Shown in pieces: positions 10,017 to 22,185 of a stretch of 64,000 nt of DNA (its first letter is position 1; the number at the start of each line of letters is the position of its first letter). The DNA is from Ashinkailepas kermadecensis. Taxonomy: Eukaryota > Arthropoda > Thecostraca > Neolepadidae. The translations under genes and the position numbers were made by a program. The notes under the pieces were generated by a model. It saw only the letters and a program-made list of their open reading frames with translations. It searched no databases and was not told the origin of the DNA. The stretch spans positions 1 through 64,000 of the forward strand of contig JAOTOM010003965.1 of NCBI GenBank assembly GCA_034440615.1, in the 5' to 3' direction.

Positions 10017-12405
10017 CTGCGCCAACGGCGTACGGGAGCGCCAGGACAAGTGTAGGCAGGACGATTTTCAGGGGGCGCCATTTCCCCGGGGGCGCCACTG
10101 AACACAAAATTGAAAGGGGGTGCACTGGAGTACACCTGGATGGGCACTTTTTGCACTCAGAGGGGAGCCTTCGGCTGAAAACTTCAATCATAGTTGTACC
10201 CGAGCGTCCTGTAGGGGGCACATTTTTCAGTCAAAAGGGGTGCCCCCGAAAAGTGTGGAAGGTGACTAGTCCCCCCCCCCCCTACGAGCTACGCCCATGG
10301 CCTGAGTCATCTCACCCGCTCACTGCCACAAACAGCGCCTCAGGCTGGCAGCAGAACTGTCCCACCTGACACACTGGCTCGCCTGACTGGGGTGGGGACG
10401 GTCGGCACGTGCATCGGTCTTCAAGGTTCCGGACGCATAGCGGAGTTAAATTCGCACGCATCACGAACGGTGACCAAGTCAGTGCCGTGGTGGAAGGTAA
10501 TGAAAAATCCCATTTTGGAAGTGCACGAAGCGATCCCCATGCTCTTCACACATGCACATCTCCGCAACCTTGAGACTTATATCTCCGTGATTTCATAATC
10601 TTACGCTGGTAATTAGCGTTCGGAAACCGGGATAACATCACACTGCATGTCTTCAGTAGTGCAACAAGGGGGCTGGCATAGCGGTCAACTGCTTCCCATT
10701 CGTCTTAGGGAAAGCAATAGCGGTCAACTGCTCCCCCTCTGTCTTAGCAGTGAAAAGAGTGTCATGCTAATCTTCCGGCTCTCCACTGGAACATGATGAG
10801 CACGCGGTGAGGTGTGCAGCATCAGCACTGCTGATGAAGATCCTGACACTCCAGCGCACAGTTACAGAACATATAATAGCTTATTCGGATGGGCAATTCC
10901 TAGAAAACAAGCCATAACATCACGTCCACGAGCGATCAGATGTATGTTCCGCACAATCATTGGAAAGGTGTCGCCATTCCAATCATAAATCATAGCCCAA
11001 CTAACCACTAAGCGGTGATCCGTGACGCACCTGCGAACAAACAAAAATCCGTGTGTAAACATTGCTGAAATGAGGCATGTTCTACGGACACCTTTACCAG
11101 CAGTTCACCGCTAGCCGCGGACCGTTTCCGGATGGCACCATGACGCTTCATGAGGGGGCATCGACACCCCAGCCGGACTATGAGTCACGTGACTCGGACG
11201 TCACGGTGCTGCGCAGACACCCATTCGCTGGATTCCAGCCAAACGAAGTGTTTGCAGACCCCTCAGTCCATGACACCGATCACGTGACATGTCTGTCGGC
11301 ACTGTGGGATGCCCATTGTAACGGTTAACGGCCGGACAGCAGAGGAGCCTGGTAACAGCCACAGCTACAAGCCAATAATGGACAACGCCGCTGCCGACAT
11401 TGCACACAGTCGGGCGGTGCCATGTTTGCGGTTGTCAAATGCTACATGTGAAAGGCGATTTCGTCCATCGTTAAATTCTCCAGTGTTTACTGGCATGTAC
11501 GTTCTTATTAATTTCCTCTCGTCGCAAGTGCAGACGCGACGTGTGCAACCGCCGTTGTATGAGATGACATCACCCATACTCTTTCGCTTGCATTACTTGT
11601 TACGAAGCTGTTTGACCATTATTAGCGGCCGAGATGTTTTAATGTGTCCGGCAGTCCGGCAGCATTCGAGGCGTTAGCGTAACGTCAGATGTAATAGGTC
11701 ATGCAACGAGGTCAGGTTTTGCCACGTGATCAGTCAAAAAGCCACAGCATTCAACTTCATTTTGAAAATTGTTGGTGATGACCATCAATGTCGTACAGTA
11801 TGGATTGGGTGCGCTTAAAAGTGTGTCCATCGGTTGTTTAGGAAGCATACCCTGTCATTTATACGTATTCAACAATCTTGAAGGAGGCATGTATGTATTT
11901 GTCTGGTGTTTGTTCTCAACATCTACACTTCTTCTTTCTGTCTGCGTTCATCTAATTACACCACAACTACCGTGAAATATATGAAATCATAGGCAACCCA
12001 ACCGGAATAGTTTGCCATCTCAGCAAGCCTATAGTAACCTTTACCTCGCTTTGCCTGTCCTCACAAAGACTAGGGCCGGATACTAACAGACCTAATATTA
12101 AACTTACTTACTCCTGAAGTAGCTTGTCCAGTATACTATGGTCGTTTGAGACTATCAGTGCTCTGTTCAGCCTCATGTCAGCGTCTGTACTTAACTCCAC
12201 CACCGTGCATTGATACCCCTCTCCGGCATCTACAAGGAACATGACGTGTAGATTCATCGCTGGATGGCTGGCGTTGATGTGTGGTGCCCAAGTGGTGACG
12301 TCGCTGCCGTGCGACCCGAGCTGCATCTACATCAACGACACCTTCAGACACGTATCTAAGTTCCTGATCTAGTCGAACTGCTGCAGCATGCACGGCGGCA
12401 GACAC
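10017..12405. other. Unique sequence, no gene recognised
   Basis: Contains a run of C residues at 10271-10282 followed by tacgagctacgcccatgg, which looks like the edge of a dispersed element, and a diverged duplication of atagcggtcaactgct at 10679 and 10720. Short open frames only. Confidence 0.4.
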
Positions 12406-12450
12406 CAGCAAATGTCAGTGCTGACATTTGCTGCTCAGCAAATGTCAGCA
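12406..12450. repeat. Perfect hairpin with 13-bp arms plus a third copy
   Basis: cagcaaatgtcag, two bases, then its exact reverse complement (12406-12433), followed at 12436-12450 by a third copy in the first orientation. Confidence 0.9.
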
Positions 12451-13644
12451 GCAAATGCCGAGATTCATCGGTCACGAAACACCAGGAGGAAAGTGTTGTC
12501 GCATGAACGAATGCTGTAGACAGTGAAAATGTGGCCTCCTTTTAAGCGGAAGGTGGTTGGATCTCGGAAAATTTATAATATGTCTATGTCATTGCACGAA
12601 AAAAAGAACCTGAAATCCTCTCGTCCCCCGATCCAATATGATGTTGTTTTCTCACCGGACATTACAATTCCCAGCTAGCCATTCCTCCAGAAAACTAAAC
12701 TTGTCGCACGAGTGACAAAAAATTGCCGCCAACCCCAGCAACTATGCAACCGGCAAAATTATGTATCTGCTGGGCGGTATCAGCGGGCGCGACGTGGACG
12801 TGTATTGGCGGCACATTGTCAGAGTAGGTGTGCAGTTCGACATGGACAAGCCGCAGTGTGGTGACGAGCCGCATCTCGAGCCACGCGAGTCGTGTCCCGG
12901 CCCCCACCACCATCGTGCTCAGGAGTGTGGGGGGGGGGAGGAGGGCACGGCCCCCGCAGCCAGCGTGTTTGATGGAGACTGACAATTGCATATTAGCATT
13001 ATTAACTGAAAAGTGCACACATGCAGGTTATTATTCCACGATTACACCGGAAACAATCTGAAATCCCCAACCTGAACATTTTTGTTTCGGGTTAAGTCAG
13101 GACACTGCCTTGTGACTACTTGGCATATATTTACAACACAAATAGACACTCAGCCCCATTCAAAAAAAGATCGATGCAATACTTGCAGTCCTCCAGACAA
13201 GGTGCAGATATCCATACCCGATTGCGGAAGTACATAATAGCGAGCGTAACACCCAGAGAACAATGGAGACCTAACGGCAGTCAGGAGGTTCCGATTGTGT
13301 ATGAGGTCGGCATGCTTTCGTCGGCCCATTCAGCCACTGAGTGCAAACCCATCTCCAGGTGCGGCAAAAAGCCGCCAGTTTTGTTCGTGAGCTGGCAGCG
13401 CCGACCGACGCGGTGTGGACATGGCAGCACTGTCGTGCGCCACAGTGCCATGCAGGTGGGTGCTGCGGACGCCGACGAGCACCGTCTGCATCTGGCAGCA
13501 CTGTCGGGCACCGTCTGGATATGGCAGCACTGTCGCTCGCCGGTGTGCCGTGTGGGTGGCCGCTGCAGACCGGGAGGCCACATTCTGAGGTGTCGCTGCT
13601 CACGGAGCAGACGTCGGCGCCGGGGTCGGCCGAGACCGACCTAC
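12451..13644. other. No gene called; degenerate repeats at 13420-13560
   Basis: A G-run at 12929-12938. At 13420-13560 a degenerate ~30-bp motif (ggcagcactgtcg) recurs four times. On the minus strand a frame here continues the array frame and has several Cys, but no family is recognised. Confidence 0.35.
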
Positions 13645-13650
13645 TCATCT

Positions 13651-14364
13651 GACACGGACAGGTGACGTCTGACACGGACAGGTGACGTCTGACACGGACA
13701 GGTCTCGTCTGACACGGACAGGTCTCGTCTGACACGGACAGGTCTCGTCTGACACGGACAGGTCTCGTCTGACACGGACAGGTCTCGTCTGACACGGACA
13801 GGTCTCGTCTGACACAGACAGGTCTCGTCTGACACAGACAGGTCTCGTCTGACACGGACAGGTCTCGTCTGACACGGACAGGTGACGTCTGACACGGACA
13901 GGTCTCGTCTGACACGGACAGGTCTCGTCTGACACGGACAGGTCTCGTCTGACACAGACAGGTCTCGTCTGACACAGACAGGTCTCGTCTGACACGGACA
14001 GGTCTCGTCTGACACGGACAGGTCTCGTCTGACACGGACAGGTCTCGTCTGACACGGACAGGTCTCGTCTGACACGGACAGGTCTCGTCTGACACGGACA
14101 GGTCTCGTCTGACACGGACAGGTCTCGTCTGACACGGACAGGTCTCGTCTGACACGGACAGGTCTCGTCTGACACGGACAGGTCTCGTCTGACACAGACA
14201 GGTCTCGTCTGACACGGACAGGTCTCGTCTGACACGGACAGGTCTCGTCTGACACGGACAGGTCTCGTCTGACACGGACAGGTCTCGTCTGACACGGACA
14301 GGTCTCGTCTGACACGGACAGGTCTCGTCTGACACGGACAGGTCTCGTCTGACACGGACAGGTC
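13651..14364. repeat. Minisatellite, exact 20-bp unit, ~36 copies
   Basis: gacacggacaggtctcgtct repeated without a single length change. The few substitutions (cagaca for cggaca; gtgacg for gtctcg) recur in groups. The gtgacg variant occurs near both ends and once inside. Confidence 0.97.
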
Positions 14365-14365
14365 A

Positions 14366-14497
14366 CCTGGCGGGTGTGACTCGGCTGTGACGTCACCGAG
14401 CTGGATGCGGCACTGGCCGAAGCGGCCGCCCCTGACGATGGTGGTACAGCTGAACGCAGCACGGGTGTCGCTTGTGCGCCACGGACATTTGCCGGAG
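14366..14497 (-). CDS. Possible minus-strand coding exon ending at the 20-bp array
   Basis: Read on the minus strand, a stop-free stretch containing GKCPWRTSDTRAAF and GGRFGQCRIQLGDVTAES runs up to CCGCCAG, directly followed by GTGACC, a possible 5' splice site that is also the first repeat of the array. Composition (spaced Cys, few low-complexity residues) resembles an extracellular domain. The upstream acceptor, near gatctggccgag, is only tentative. No family recognised, and no downstream partner exon was identified. Confidence 0.3.
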
Positions 14498-14534
14498 CTC
14501 GGCCAGATCGGTTACCTCATCAGAACGTAATGAA

Positions 14535-14592
14535 GTTATAAGAACGCAGTGAGCTCATCGGAACGCAGTGAGCTCATCGGGACGCAGTGAGA
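14535..14592. repeat. 19-bp tandem repeat, ~3 copies
   Basis: gaacgcagtgagctcatcg repeated; it lies in the probable 5' region of the exon at 14693. A ttataag at 14537 could be read as a weak TATA box. Confidence 0.75.
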
Positions 14593-14692
14593 GCATCAGA
14601 GTTGGGTCGGATCAGCGGAGCGCGGTGCGAGTGCGGTGAGAGTGCGTGCAGCCCGGTGTCCGGTGGCCCGACAAGCGGCCGTCGACACCGAC

Positions 14693-15085
14693 ATGAGTCT
14701 GCTGGCCTGTCTGCAGGGCTTCAGCACGCCGCTGGCCGCCACGTCTGTGGTCGCGGCAGCCTCGTACGCCGCCGGCGTCTACCTGCGGCGCAGCTGCGAG
14801 TCCGGCTCCGGCCCGCACCAGGCCAACACGAGCGAGTTCGGCTCCGGCCCGCACCAGGCGGACACGAGCGACGACTCGGCCCCCGTCCGATTGCCAGACG
14901 CTCGGCTGGACGAGTTTCCGAAGTTGCGGCAGCCACTCCAGCAGGCTCTGCACCACGTGCACGCAGCTGCAGAGAACCGACGCGAGACCGGTTCCCGTCG
15001 GAACGCTGAGCTACGCCGGGAGAGCTGGGAGTCAGCCTGGTGGAACGAGATGCTGGCAAGCCAGTTTGAGCTCGCTGTGCATACG
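14693..15085 (+). CDS. Possible first coding exon: membrane-anchored or secreted protein
   Basis: ATG at 14693 opens 131 codons ending at ACG before GTAAAT, a good 5' splice site; after it the frame stops within three codons. The N-terminus has a hydrophobic stretch (TPLAATSVVAAASYAAGVYL, residues 12-31) followed by arginines, fitting a signal anchor. Next comes a duplicated 12-residue block (GSGPHQANTSEF / GSGPHQADTSDD), then a charged, Gln/Leu-rich segment (LRQPLQQALHHVHAAAENR) likely to be helical. GC content is high and upstream sequence is CpG-rich. The next exon was not found: the exon at 21319 starts in phase 1 while this one ends in phase 0. No family is recognised. Confidence 0.42.
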
Positions 15086-15720
15086 GTAAATATATAACAC
15101 TGCATTGTAGAAGCAGCAAAACAAGTAGAGGCATCGGAAAGGTATTCGTGTCTGCAGGCTGCTGCGAGTGTCGGTTCTTGTCATACTATGCCGTCTGCTT
15201 AACGATACATTTCTAGAGTTGCTCATGTTGCGTTGACAAGATCAAGAGTGCAGTGGTTTCTGTTTCCAGCTGGAAAACTTGGGAGCGTTAAGGGTTGTGT
15301 GGATTTTAAGTTCATGCTGTCGATGCTGTACCAATGCACCAAGCATTGAACTAAAAAAAGAATGTGCTTCTCGCATTCCCAATGCTGGAACTTCAGCTTT
15401 TCAGATTTTCTCTTCCGCACTCTCCTTATTGTCTTTGTGTGCTTCTGCGAGATGCGGAGGTTGAAGCCTGTCTGTGTCTCGTATTGCCGGTGCAACACCA
15501 ATATTTTGATTGCCCTGATAATAGTCACCCACCATTAACCGACTATTCACTCCATGCATTTGCAGCGGACACAAAGATATTTCAACGAAAGAGACAACTG
15601 TAGCCTAATTATAAGGTAATCCAACCTTTTTCATTGCTGATGGGCTATTAGAGCGGACAGGGGTGGTTCATATCAGTCTCTATGCTACCAGTACAAAGCG
15701 CATTAGGGGCACTTCATCCT
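15086..15720. other. Unique sequence, nothing recognised
   Basis: AT-richer sequence following the proposed splice donor. No repeat or coding signal seen. Confidence 0.45.
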
Positions 15721-16701
15721 GTAACAGGCTCAGGATCGGACACCATCCCGTGACAGGCGCAGGATCGGACACCATCCCGTGACAGGCGCGGGATCAGACA
15801 CCATCCCGTAACAGGCGCAGGATCGGACACCATCCCGTGACAGGCGCGGGATCGGACACCATCCCGTGACAGGCGCGGGATCGGACACCATCCCGTGACA
15901 GGCGCGGGGTCGGGCATCATTCCGTGGTAGGCGCAGGATCGGACACCATCCCGTGACAGGCGCGGGATTGGACACCATCCCGTGACAGGCGCGGGATTGG
16001 ACACCATCCCGTGACAGGCGCAGGATCAGACACCATCCCGTGACAGGCGCGGGATTGGACACCATCCCGTGACAGGCGCGGGATCGGGCATCATCCCGTG
16101 ACAGGCGCAGGATCGGACACCATCCCGTGACAGGCGCAGGATCAGACACCATCCCGTGACAGGCGCAGGATCAGACACCATCCCGTGACAGGCGCGGGAT
16201 CGGGCATCATCCCGTGACAGGCGCGGGGTCGGGCATCATTCCGTGACAGGCGCAGGATCAGACACCATCCCGTGACAGGCGCAGGATCGGGCATCATTCC
16301 GTGACAGGCGCAGGATCGGGCATCATCCTGTGACAGGCGCGGGATTGGACACCATCCCGTGACAGGCGCGGGATTGGACACCATCCCGTGACAGGCGCAG
16401 GATCAGACACCATCCCGTGACAGGCGCGGGATTGGACACCATCCCGTGACAGGCGCGGGATTGGACACCATCCCGTGACAGGCGCAGGATCAGACACCAT
16501 CCCGTGACAGGCGCGGGATTGGACACCATCCCGTGACAGGCGCGGGATCGGGCATACGGGCAGGATCGACACCATCCCGTGACAGGCGCAGGATCAGACA
16601 CCATCCCGTGACAGGCGCAGGATCAGACACCATCCCGTGACAGGCGCGGGATCGGGCATCATCCCGTGACAGGCGCGGGGATCGGGCATCATCCTGTGAC
16701 A
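15721..16701. repeat. Minisatellite, 29-bp unit, ~33 copies
   Basis: Units of ggatcggacaccatcccgtg plus acaggcgcg. Variant sites (cgcg/cgca, cgg/cag/ttg, acacc/gcatc) combine freely, as after many unequal exchanges. Confidence 0.95.
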
Positions 16702-17747
16702 GGGAATTTGTGTGCCGACCTTAACTGCCCGCTCTCTTGGCAGCCCGTAAAACATCCATCTTCTTGCGTCCAATATTAGCATCAGTGCAGGAATTTCAGA
16801 ATGACGTGAAACCTGCTTCGGTAATTTGCCGCTATGCATTCGAATTTAGAATGAGCGCGGAATCTTTTGCAAAGGAGCTCGGTTGCGCAAAAGTGTTTTC
16901 AATATTAGCATATGCGCAATGAAGAAAAAAAGCGGTGAGTTTCAGCTAAAATCTGCTGCAATCTTGTCGAAATCGGGCACATGTGTGGTGCATGCACCTC
17001 AAGCACAGATGCGTTACGCCGCATTGTCAAACTAGCATTCACATCACGCTCACGCTGTGTCACGGACCTTCTTGTCTCACAGCCTTCCCACTTAGCTTAT
17101 GCTACATGCAACATTTCAGCTCGGCGCCCTCCATCGAACTGACACCAACTACATAGTCGCCTGGTCTCGGGGGACGTTGGTATCGCGTCATGACGACATG
17201 AACACGCGGCCGGCAGTTGTATGGATGACCCTTAGTTAGTGCCGGTTTGATTGGCTCAACCTAAATATCACCATTAAAGTCTTGTCTTAAAAAAGGCGAG
17301 TACTCCAAGCCGATTATTTTGAATACTGCTGAACTTAAAAATCATTAGATAACGTCCAACTTTGCGTGATGGCATTATGATTTGAAGTTCTGTAGCAACA
17401 ACTAAAGTGATTTGGGTCTCGAAGGCATGAGTGCAGGATCGGGCCGAGCTGGTCCAGGCCGAACCGATCACATGTACTTTTGTCGTACACACACGAAAGT
17501 AGACACTCAACGGGTTCGACCTCGTTCGCAGCAATTAAGCGCGTGCCTGACATGCTGTTATTAGGTACCACACGGACATCTGAAATAGCGCCACTACACC
17601 GACATCTTATCACGGACAGCGGCAGAACACTTGACACGCGGTGTGGCGGCCCCGGTAAGAAGCCACGCTCGATCGGCTGGTCGGCGGCTGCTCGTGTGGT
17701 CGGCCAGCCGCCGAGGCCGTGCTTGACTGGCTGTCCGCACACACGAC
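16702..17747. other. Unique sequence, nothing recognised
   Basis: No convincing ORF, repeat or RNA gene. Confidence 0.45.
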
Positions 17748-17896
17748 TGGTTAGCGCCGTCCACACAACCACTCGACACACACGGACACACACGGACACA
17801 CACGGGTAAACACACGGCTGGTTAGCGCCGTCCACACAACCACTCGACACACACGGACACACACGGACACACACGGACACACACGGGTAAACATGG
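17748..17896. repeat. ~66-76 bp duplication with inner 10-bp repeat
   Basis: gttagcgccgtccacacaac followed by acacacggac copies occurs twice (17751 and 17821), with two and three inner units respectively. Confidence 0.85.
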
Positions 17897-20104
17897 ACAC
17901 GCCCGGCGAGAGCTAGGGTGGGCTCTTTGTCGCAGTTGTTCCGCGTATTCCGCTGTGTGTGACGGTGCACTTACCGGGAGCTTTCGCCGCGAAGCGCTCC
18001 GGCAAATATCGCACCGTGTATTATTTACGTAAGCCATTTGTGTCGCTATTTATAAACTTCCAAACTCATCTTGGGAAAACTTCGCAGTTGATGGCATAAG
18101 CACTCATAGAAGCACATACTAGTTCCGGGACCAGCCGAACCCTCAAACGATCTCGTTGAGACCGTCAGAAGCTTGTTAGGCCGCGACCCCAGGGTAGGGC
18201 TCTGGTCGACCAGTGGCCTTGAGGCGCTTCAGAACCTTTGAGTCGGTGGGTAGCACTGGAACTTGGAGAAGTGAGATGCTTACAGAAGCTATGTGGCGCC
18301 GCCCCCGCCCGATTTTGTTTATATTAGCACAATTTGTAGTGGTATCTTCTCTTCCTAGACAACATTACCGATAACAGCCAAAAACATAGTTTAATCAGCA
18401 TTGGTCAATCTCTATCTTCCGATTGACTATCGTTCTCGAATATAAGTGGTAAACATTAATCCCTTCCTTAAGGATGGTGCGGTTGGAAAAGAAGTTCGGT
18501 CAAATAGATCACTGGCATAGATGGAAAATCGCCAGTAAAGGTCTAGTTGCACATTTCAAAGCTGTTGCTGGTGCTGCTGAAGAAAAAAATATGTGTGCTG
18601 CGTAGTAGAGAACACAATTTAACTTCAGTGATGGGTGATGTCGTGACTGCAATGCCTGCAAAACTACATTCCGTTCCCATGACCATTTGGCACAGTGGAA
18701 TACATTTGCATAAAAAGATATCCACACACCGCAAATGAGTGCTGCGCTACCCAAACGGATATGGGTATGCCGAGCGTGATAATTTGCTATCTTGCTTGGA
18801 TAAACCCTGCGCGAATCGCACACCATAAAGTACAAATTGTTCATTCTGCAGTATTCCCGAGATTGATGGCATCTACTCGGTGTTGCCTTCGTGTCTGGCT
18901 ATGCAGTAGGTGATTGTGCACAATGGATTTCAGACGGATGCCGGTACGCCTGACATGGACGGTCGACAGTTCACCGTCAACAACTGCTCCACGGCTGCCT
19001 CTACTATTGCAGGTCGGTGACCCGCTACCAATCTGGCAGCTTCACTCTGCAGTCTGTGCCCCTGGTCGGGTCGAGGTGGACACCTCCTCATAGATGGCAC
19101 GGTCACCGGTGGAGTGTGTCTGTCGCTCGGAGTGTCACTTGCTGAACTGCACTGAGGAAAAATGATCCATGATACGATTGGGTAAAATGACGCAACCTAG
19201 ATTTTCGGTGTGCGAAGATTCAGCCAGCCAGATGCCATTGTGGCCGGCTCCAACACCATGGAATCGGGGCTGCATGCGAACCGAATACCAACAATCGAAC
19301 ACCAACTGGGAACTTTGATACAGGTACTTCAAAATTGAGGAAAGTCGGTCGAGTTTGCTTACTAATTAGTTGCCGTGCAATTATTATCTGCAGTACCGGT
19401 GGTGTTCTGCAGAAATACAGATACTCTTACAGTTCCTGTTATGTTGGTACCGCTTACACACGAGTTCGGGAAAAGTAGACGCAAGGGATGATGGTCCCCA
19501 TCTATAGATTATGTTTAGCATTGCTCTCTCGATATTAATACTCAATAGAGACTCAGGGTATTGAGAATGTCTATGATAACGTTTGCAGCGAAATATGCCT
19601 AAAATAAGCTGTAAGATGGTCTACATCATTTCCTGGCGTCCGGTCAGAATGCGACAATCAATGCACTATTAGCAGAAGCTTAGTTATCTCATGAGAGTAG
19701 TCTGAGTGATGAAATCTGAGAATACTCTATTATTATCAAAATTATCCGTATATTGCTTATTTATTTCCAAAGAATTGATTTAGTGATCAAACCAGCAACG
19801 ACTGTATTATAAGCAAATACTTTGTATTTGTGCTTATGTATTCCAAGAGAGTTGTGTTCGTTATCAAATCCAATAACATTGAATTGCTACCAAAACCATC
19901 AGTAGATTCCTATTATTTCAGCACGTTCGGATGTGATTATGTAGTCAATTCCTCTGAGAGGAAAAAAATGTTGTTTTTTTACCGTGTATTAACTGCTACC
20001 CCTACCACGACGGTCATGGTCACATCGTGGCCATTATCCACCATTTCTGAAACCGTTCCATGCCACTACTAATATATTGCAGCTCTGCAGAAGCAGAGGT
20101 GCGC
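17897..20104. other. Unique sequence, nothing recognised
   Basis: Mostly AT-rich. Only short open frames on both strands, none with protein-like features. Confidence 0.45.
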
Positions 20105-20410
20105 TGAAATGGTAATCCGACATTGCCGTGCAGGATGCATGTCTGTACAGCATGGTGCAGGTAATTGCCGATGTACAATGCCTTTTCACTAGTGCCCTAA
20201 ATCAAGATAAATCATTTTCAACCATAGATGTTTTGCTTCATCTGGTGAGAAATGGTAATCCGACATTGCCGTGCAGGGAACCCTCTAACGCAGTGTCATG
20301 CTATACAGCATGGTGCAGGTGAAAGTAATTGCCGATGTACAATGCCTTTTCATCTGAGTGCCCTCAAAATCAAGATAAATCATTTTCAACCATAGATGTT
20401 TTTGCTTGCT
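20105..20410. repeat. Tandem duplication of ~145-160 bp
   Basis: Copy 1 at 20105-20248 and copy 2 at 20249-20410, both starting gaaatggtaatccgacattg and ending near caaccatagatgtttt. Copy 2 carries small insertions. Confidence 0.9.
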
Positions 20411-20856
20411 TCGAGTGCTGAAGTGAGAAGAGCCATTTAAGTGAAATTAAGGCACGTTGACCTAATTCCTCGAGTATTGAAATAGTGAGTGTTCTTTTCT
20501 GTGGCAGGGGTGAGTGTTTATGCTTTGCATGGCAATGAATGGCGATCAGATGATGTTGTATGCATTAATATGCAAGCTTGAAAAGAAATATGTGATCAAA
20601 TACATGTGTTATTTAAGTCTCTAGCTAATATTTCTCCTTCAAATACTCGTGGAATTAGGTCTGTTCTTTAATTTGACCATAGATGACTATGGATGTTTTC
20701 GAGGGAACGAAACGAACGCACTAAAGCATTTATAGAAAGTTTGGAATATGACAGCAGATCAGCTTAACTGATCAGCAGTCCCTTCATCCGTGTTTACTTG
20801 GCCGTGCTTTTCTTTGGCTTACCACTGATGCAGAACTGCATTTTCTCTTCGACCCG
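20411..20856. other. Unique sequence, nothing recognised
   Basis: AT-rich lead-in to the 30-bp array. Confidence 0.45.
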
Positions 20857-21295
20857 CCGGCAGAAACCTGCCTCTCCTCGGGTCCACCGGTACAAACCTG
20901 CTTCTCCTCTGACCCGCCGATGTAGGCCTGTCTCTCCTCTGACCCACCGATGCTGATCTGTCTCTCCTCTGACCCACTGGTGCAGATATGTCTCTCCTCT
21001 GACACGCCGGCACAAGCCTGTTTCTCCTTTGACCCGCCGGTACAGGCCTGTCTCACCTCTGACCCGCCAGTACAGATTTGTCTCTCATCTGACCCGCTGG
21101 TACAGGCTTGTCTTCCCTCTGACCCACCGGTACAGATCTTCCTCTTGTCTGACCCGCTGGTACAGAACTGTGTCCCCTTTAATCCGCCGGTACAGATCTG
21201 CCTCTCCTGCAGGTACAGAGCTGTGTCCCCTTTGACCCGCCGCCAGTGCGGACCTGCTTCTCCTCTGATCCACCGATACAGAGCTACCTGCTCTC
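20857..21295. repeat. Minisatellite, ~30-bp unit, ~14 copies, acceptor-like
   Basis: Units of ctctcctctgacccgccggt followed by acaggcctgt. Each unit has the form pyrimidine tract then CAG, that is, a 3' splice-site look-alike, and the array stops 24 bases before the proposed exon at 21319. Confidence 0.92.
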
Positions 21296-21318
21296 TAACC
21301 AGTTGCGTCCCGTTTCAG

Positions 21319-21586
21319 CTGTGTCGGACGGCGTGGGTGCGATCTCGCTGCTGCTGTTCGTCACGTCAGCTCTGGGAGCCGCAGTCATGTGCCCACTTTC
21401 TAGTCTGGCTGGAGACTTTGTGTCTGCCGGTGGAGCAGGACTGGGTACGCCCACCGCGCAGCAGCAACAGCAGCAGCAACTACAGCAACTACAGCAGCAG
21501 CTACAGCAATTACAGCAACAACAGGAACTACAACAACAACAACAACAACAACAACAACAGCTACAGCAACCACAGCAACAACAACA

Positions 21587-21617
<31 letters not shown>

Positions 21618-21699
21618 CAACAACAACAAGAGCAGCAGCAGCAGCAAGCAATTATATCGATAGGGATGAGGACCCTTGATATCAGCTCCATTATTGGCG
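21319..21699 (+). CDS. Candidate internal exon with glutamine-rich tract
   Basis: Acceptor ...gtcccgtttcag before 21319 and donor G|GTGAGTG at 21700; both are good matches. The phase is 1 on both sides, so the exon is symmetric. The encoded segment starts with a hydrophobic run (GAISLLLFVTSALGAAVMC), possibly membrane-spanning, followed by a Gly/Ala-rich linker and a 63-residue tract (21459-21647) that is mostly Gln with scattered Leu, Glu and one Pro, then RTLDISSIIG. The repeat DNA is a CAG/CAA mix, which is usual for selected polyglutamine and less prone to slippage than pure CAG. No family is recognised. It lies on the same strand as the Cys-rich gene and could be its 5' part. Confidence 0.42.
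21459..21647 (+). repeat. CAG/CAA trinucleotide repeat
   Basis: 63 codons of interrupted CAR repeats in frame with the exon; the longest uninterrupted pure CAG run is about eight. Confidence 0.95.
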
Positions 21700-22037
21700 G
21701 TGAGTGTATGCCATTGCGCAGAGTGCACCAATGACCGCTTGCTCCTCGTGGTTCTGCTGATGCTGGAGCTTTAGCGGTTCACACTTCACACGTGTCATAC
21801 ACATCCACAGGTCAGCAATTGTGCATCACGTTCACCACATGCCACCTTAACTCCGTGCCACCCTGGCAGGATCTTTACTCCCTTGTTCGCGCCCTTGTTA
21901 GATGTCCTTTGTGTGTCCTCGTTCTGGAATACTGCCACCATGTTGTCACCAGCTATACATTTAGAAATTATGAGAGGGCAGTTGAGAAGCATCTGAAAAA
22001 CAACCAAGTTATAATGGCTGACGGACTAAGTAAGATC

Positions 22038-22185
22038 TGGTCCAGTGGTGTCGCTACCTGCGAGCCCGTGCTGGTTGATATAACACATGGTGTTGGTGCA
22101 GTAGTGTTGTCGCCTGCGGACCCGTGCTTGTTGACGTAGTAGATGATGTTGGTGTTGGTGCAGTGGTGTCGCTGCCTGCGAACAT
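22038..22185. repeat. ~56-62 bp repeat, 3 copies, carrying acceptor and exon start
   Basis: CAG then tggtgtcgcta/ctgcctgcga occurs at 22045, 22101 and 22163. The third copy is the proposed acceptor of the next exon. Confidence 0.75.

Noticed and set aside
10679..10735. tagcggtcaactg shared with the 31-bp array at 38.9 kb
   Set aside because: Only 13 bases match, with no period or flanking similarity; likely chance.
13651..14364. Regular direct repeats that might suggest a CRISPR array
   Set aside because: Units are contiguous with no unique spacers, there are no cas genes and the context is eukaryotic; this is a minisatellite.
21284..21691. Minus-strand frame with poly-Cys
   Set aside because: It is the reverse complement of the CAG/CAA tract; the plus strand has the splice signals and ordinary flanking residues.
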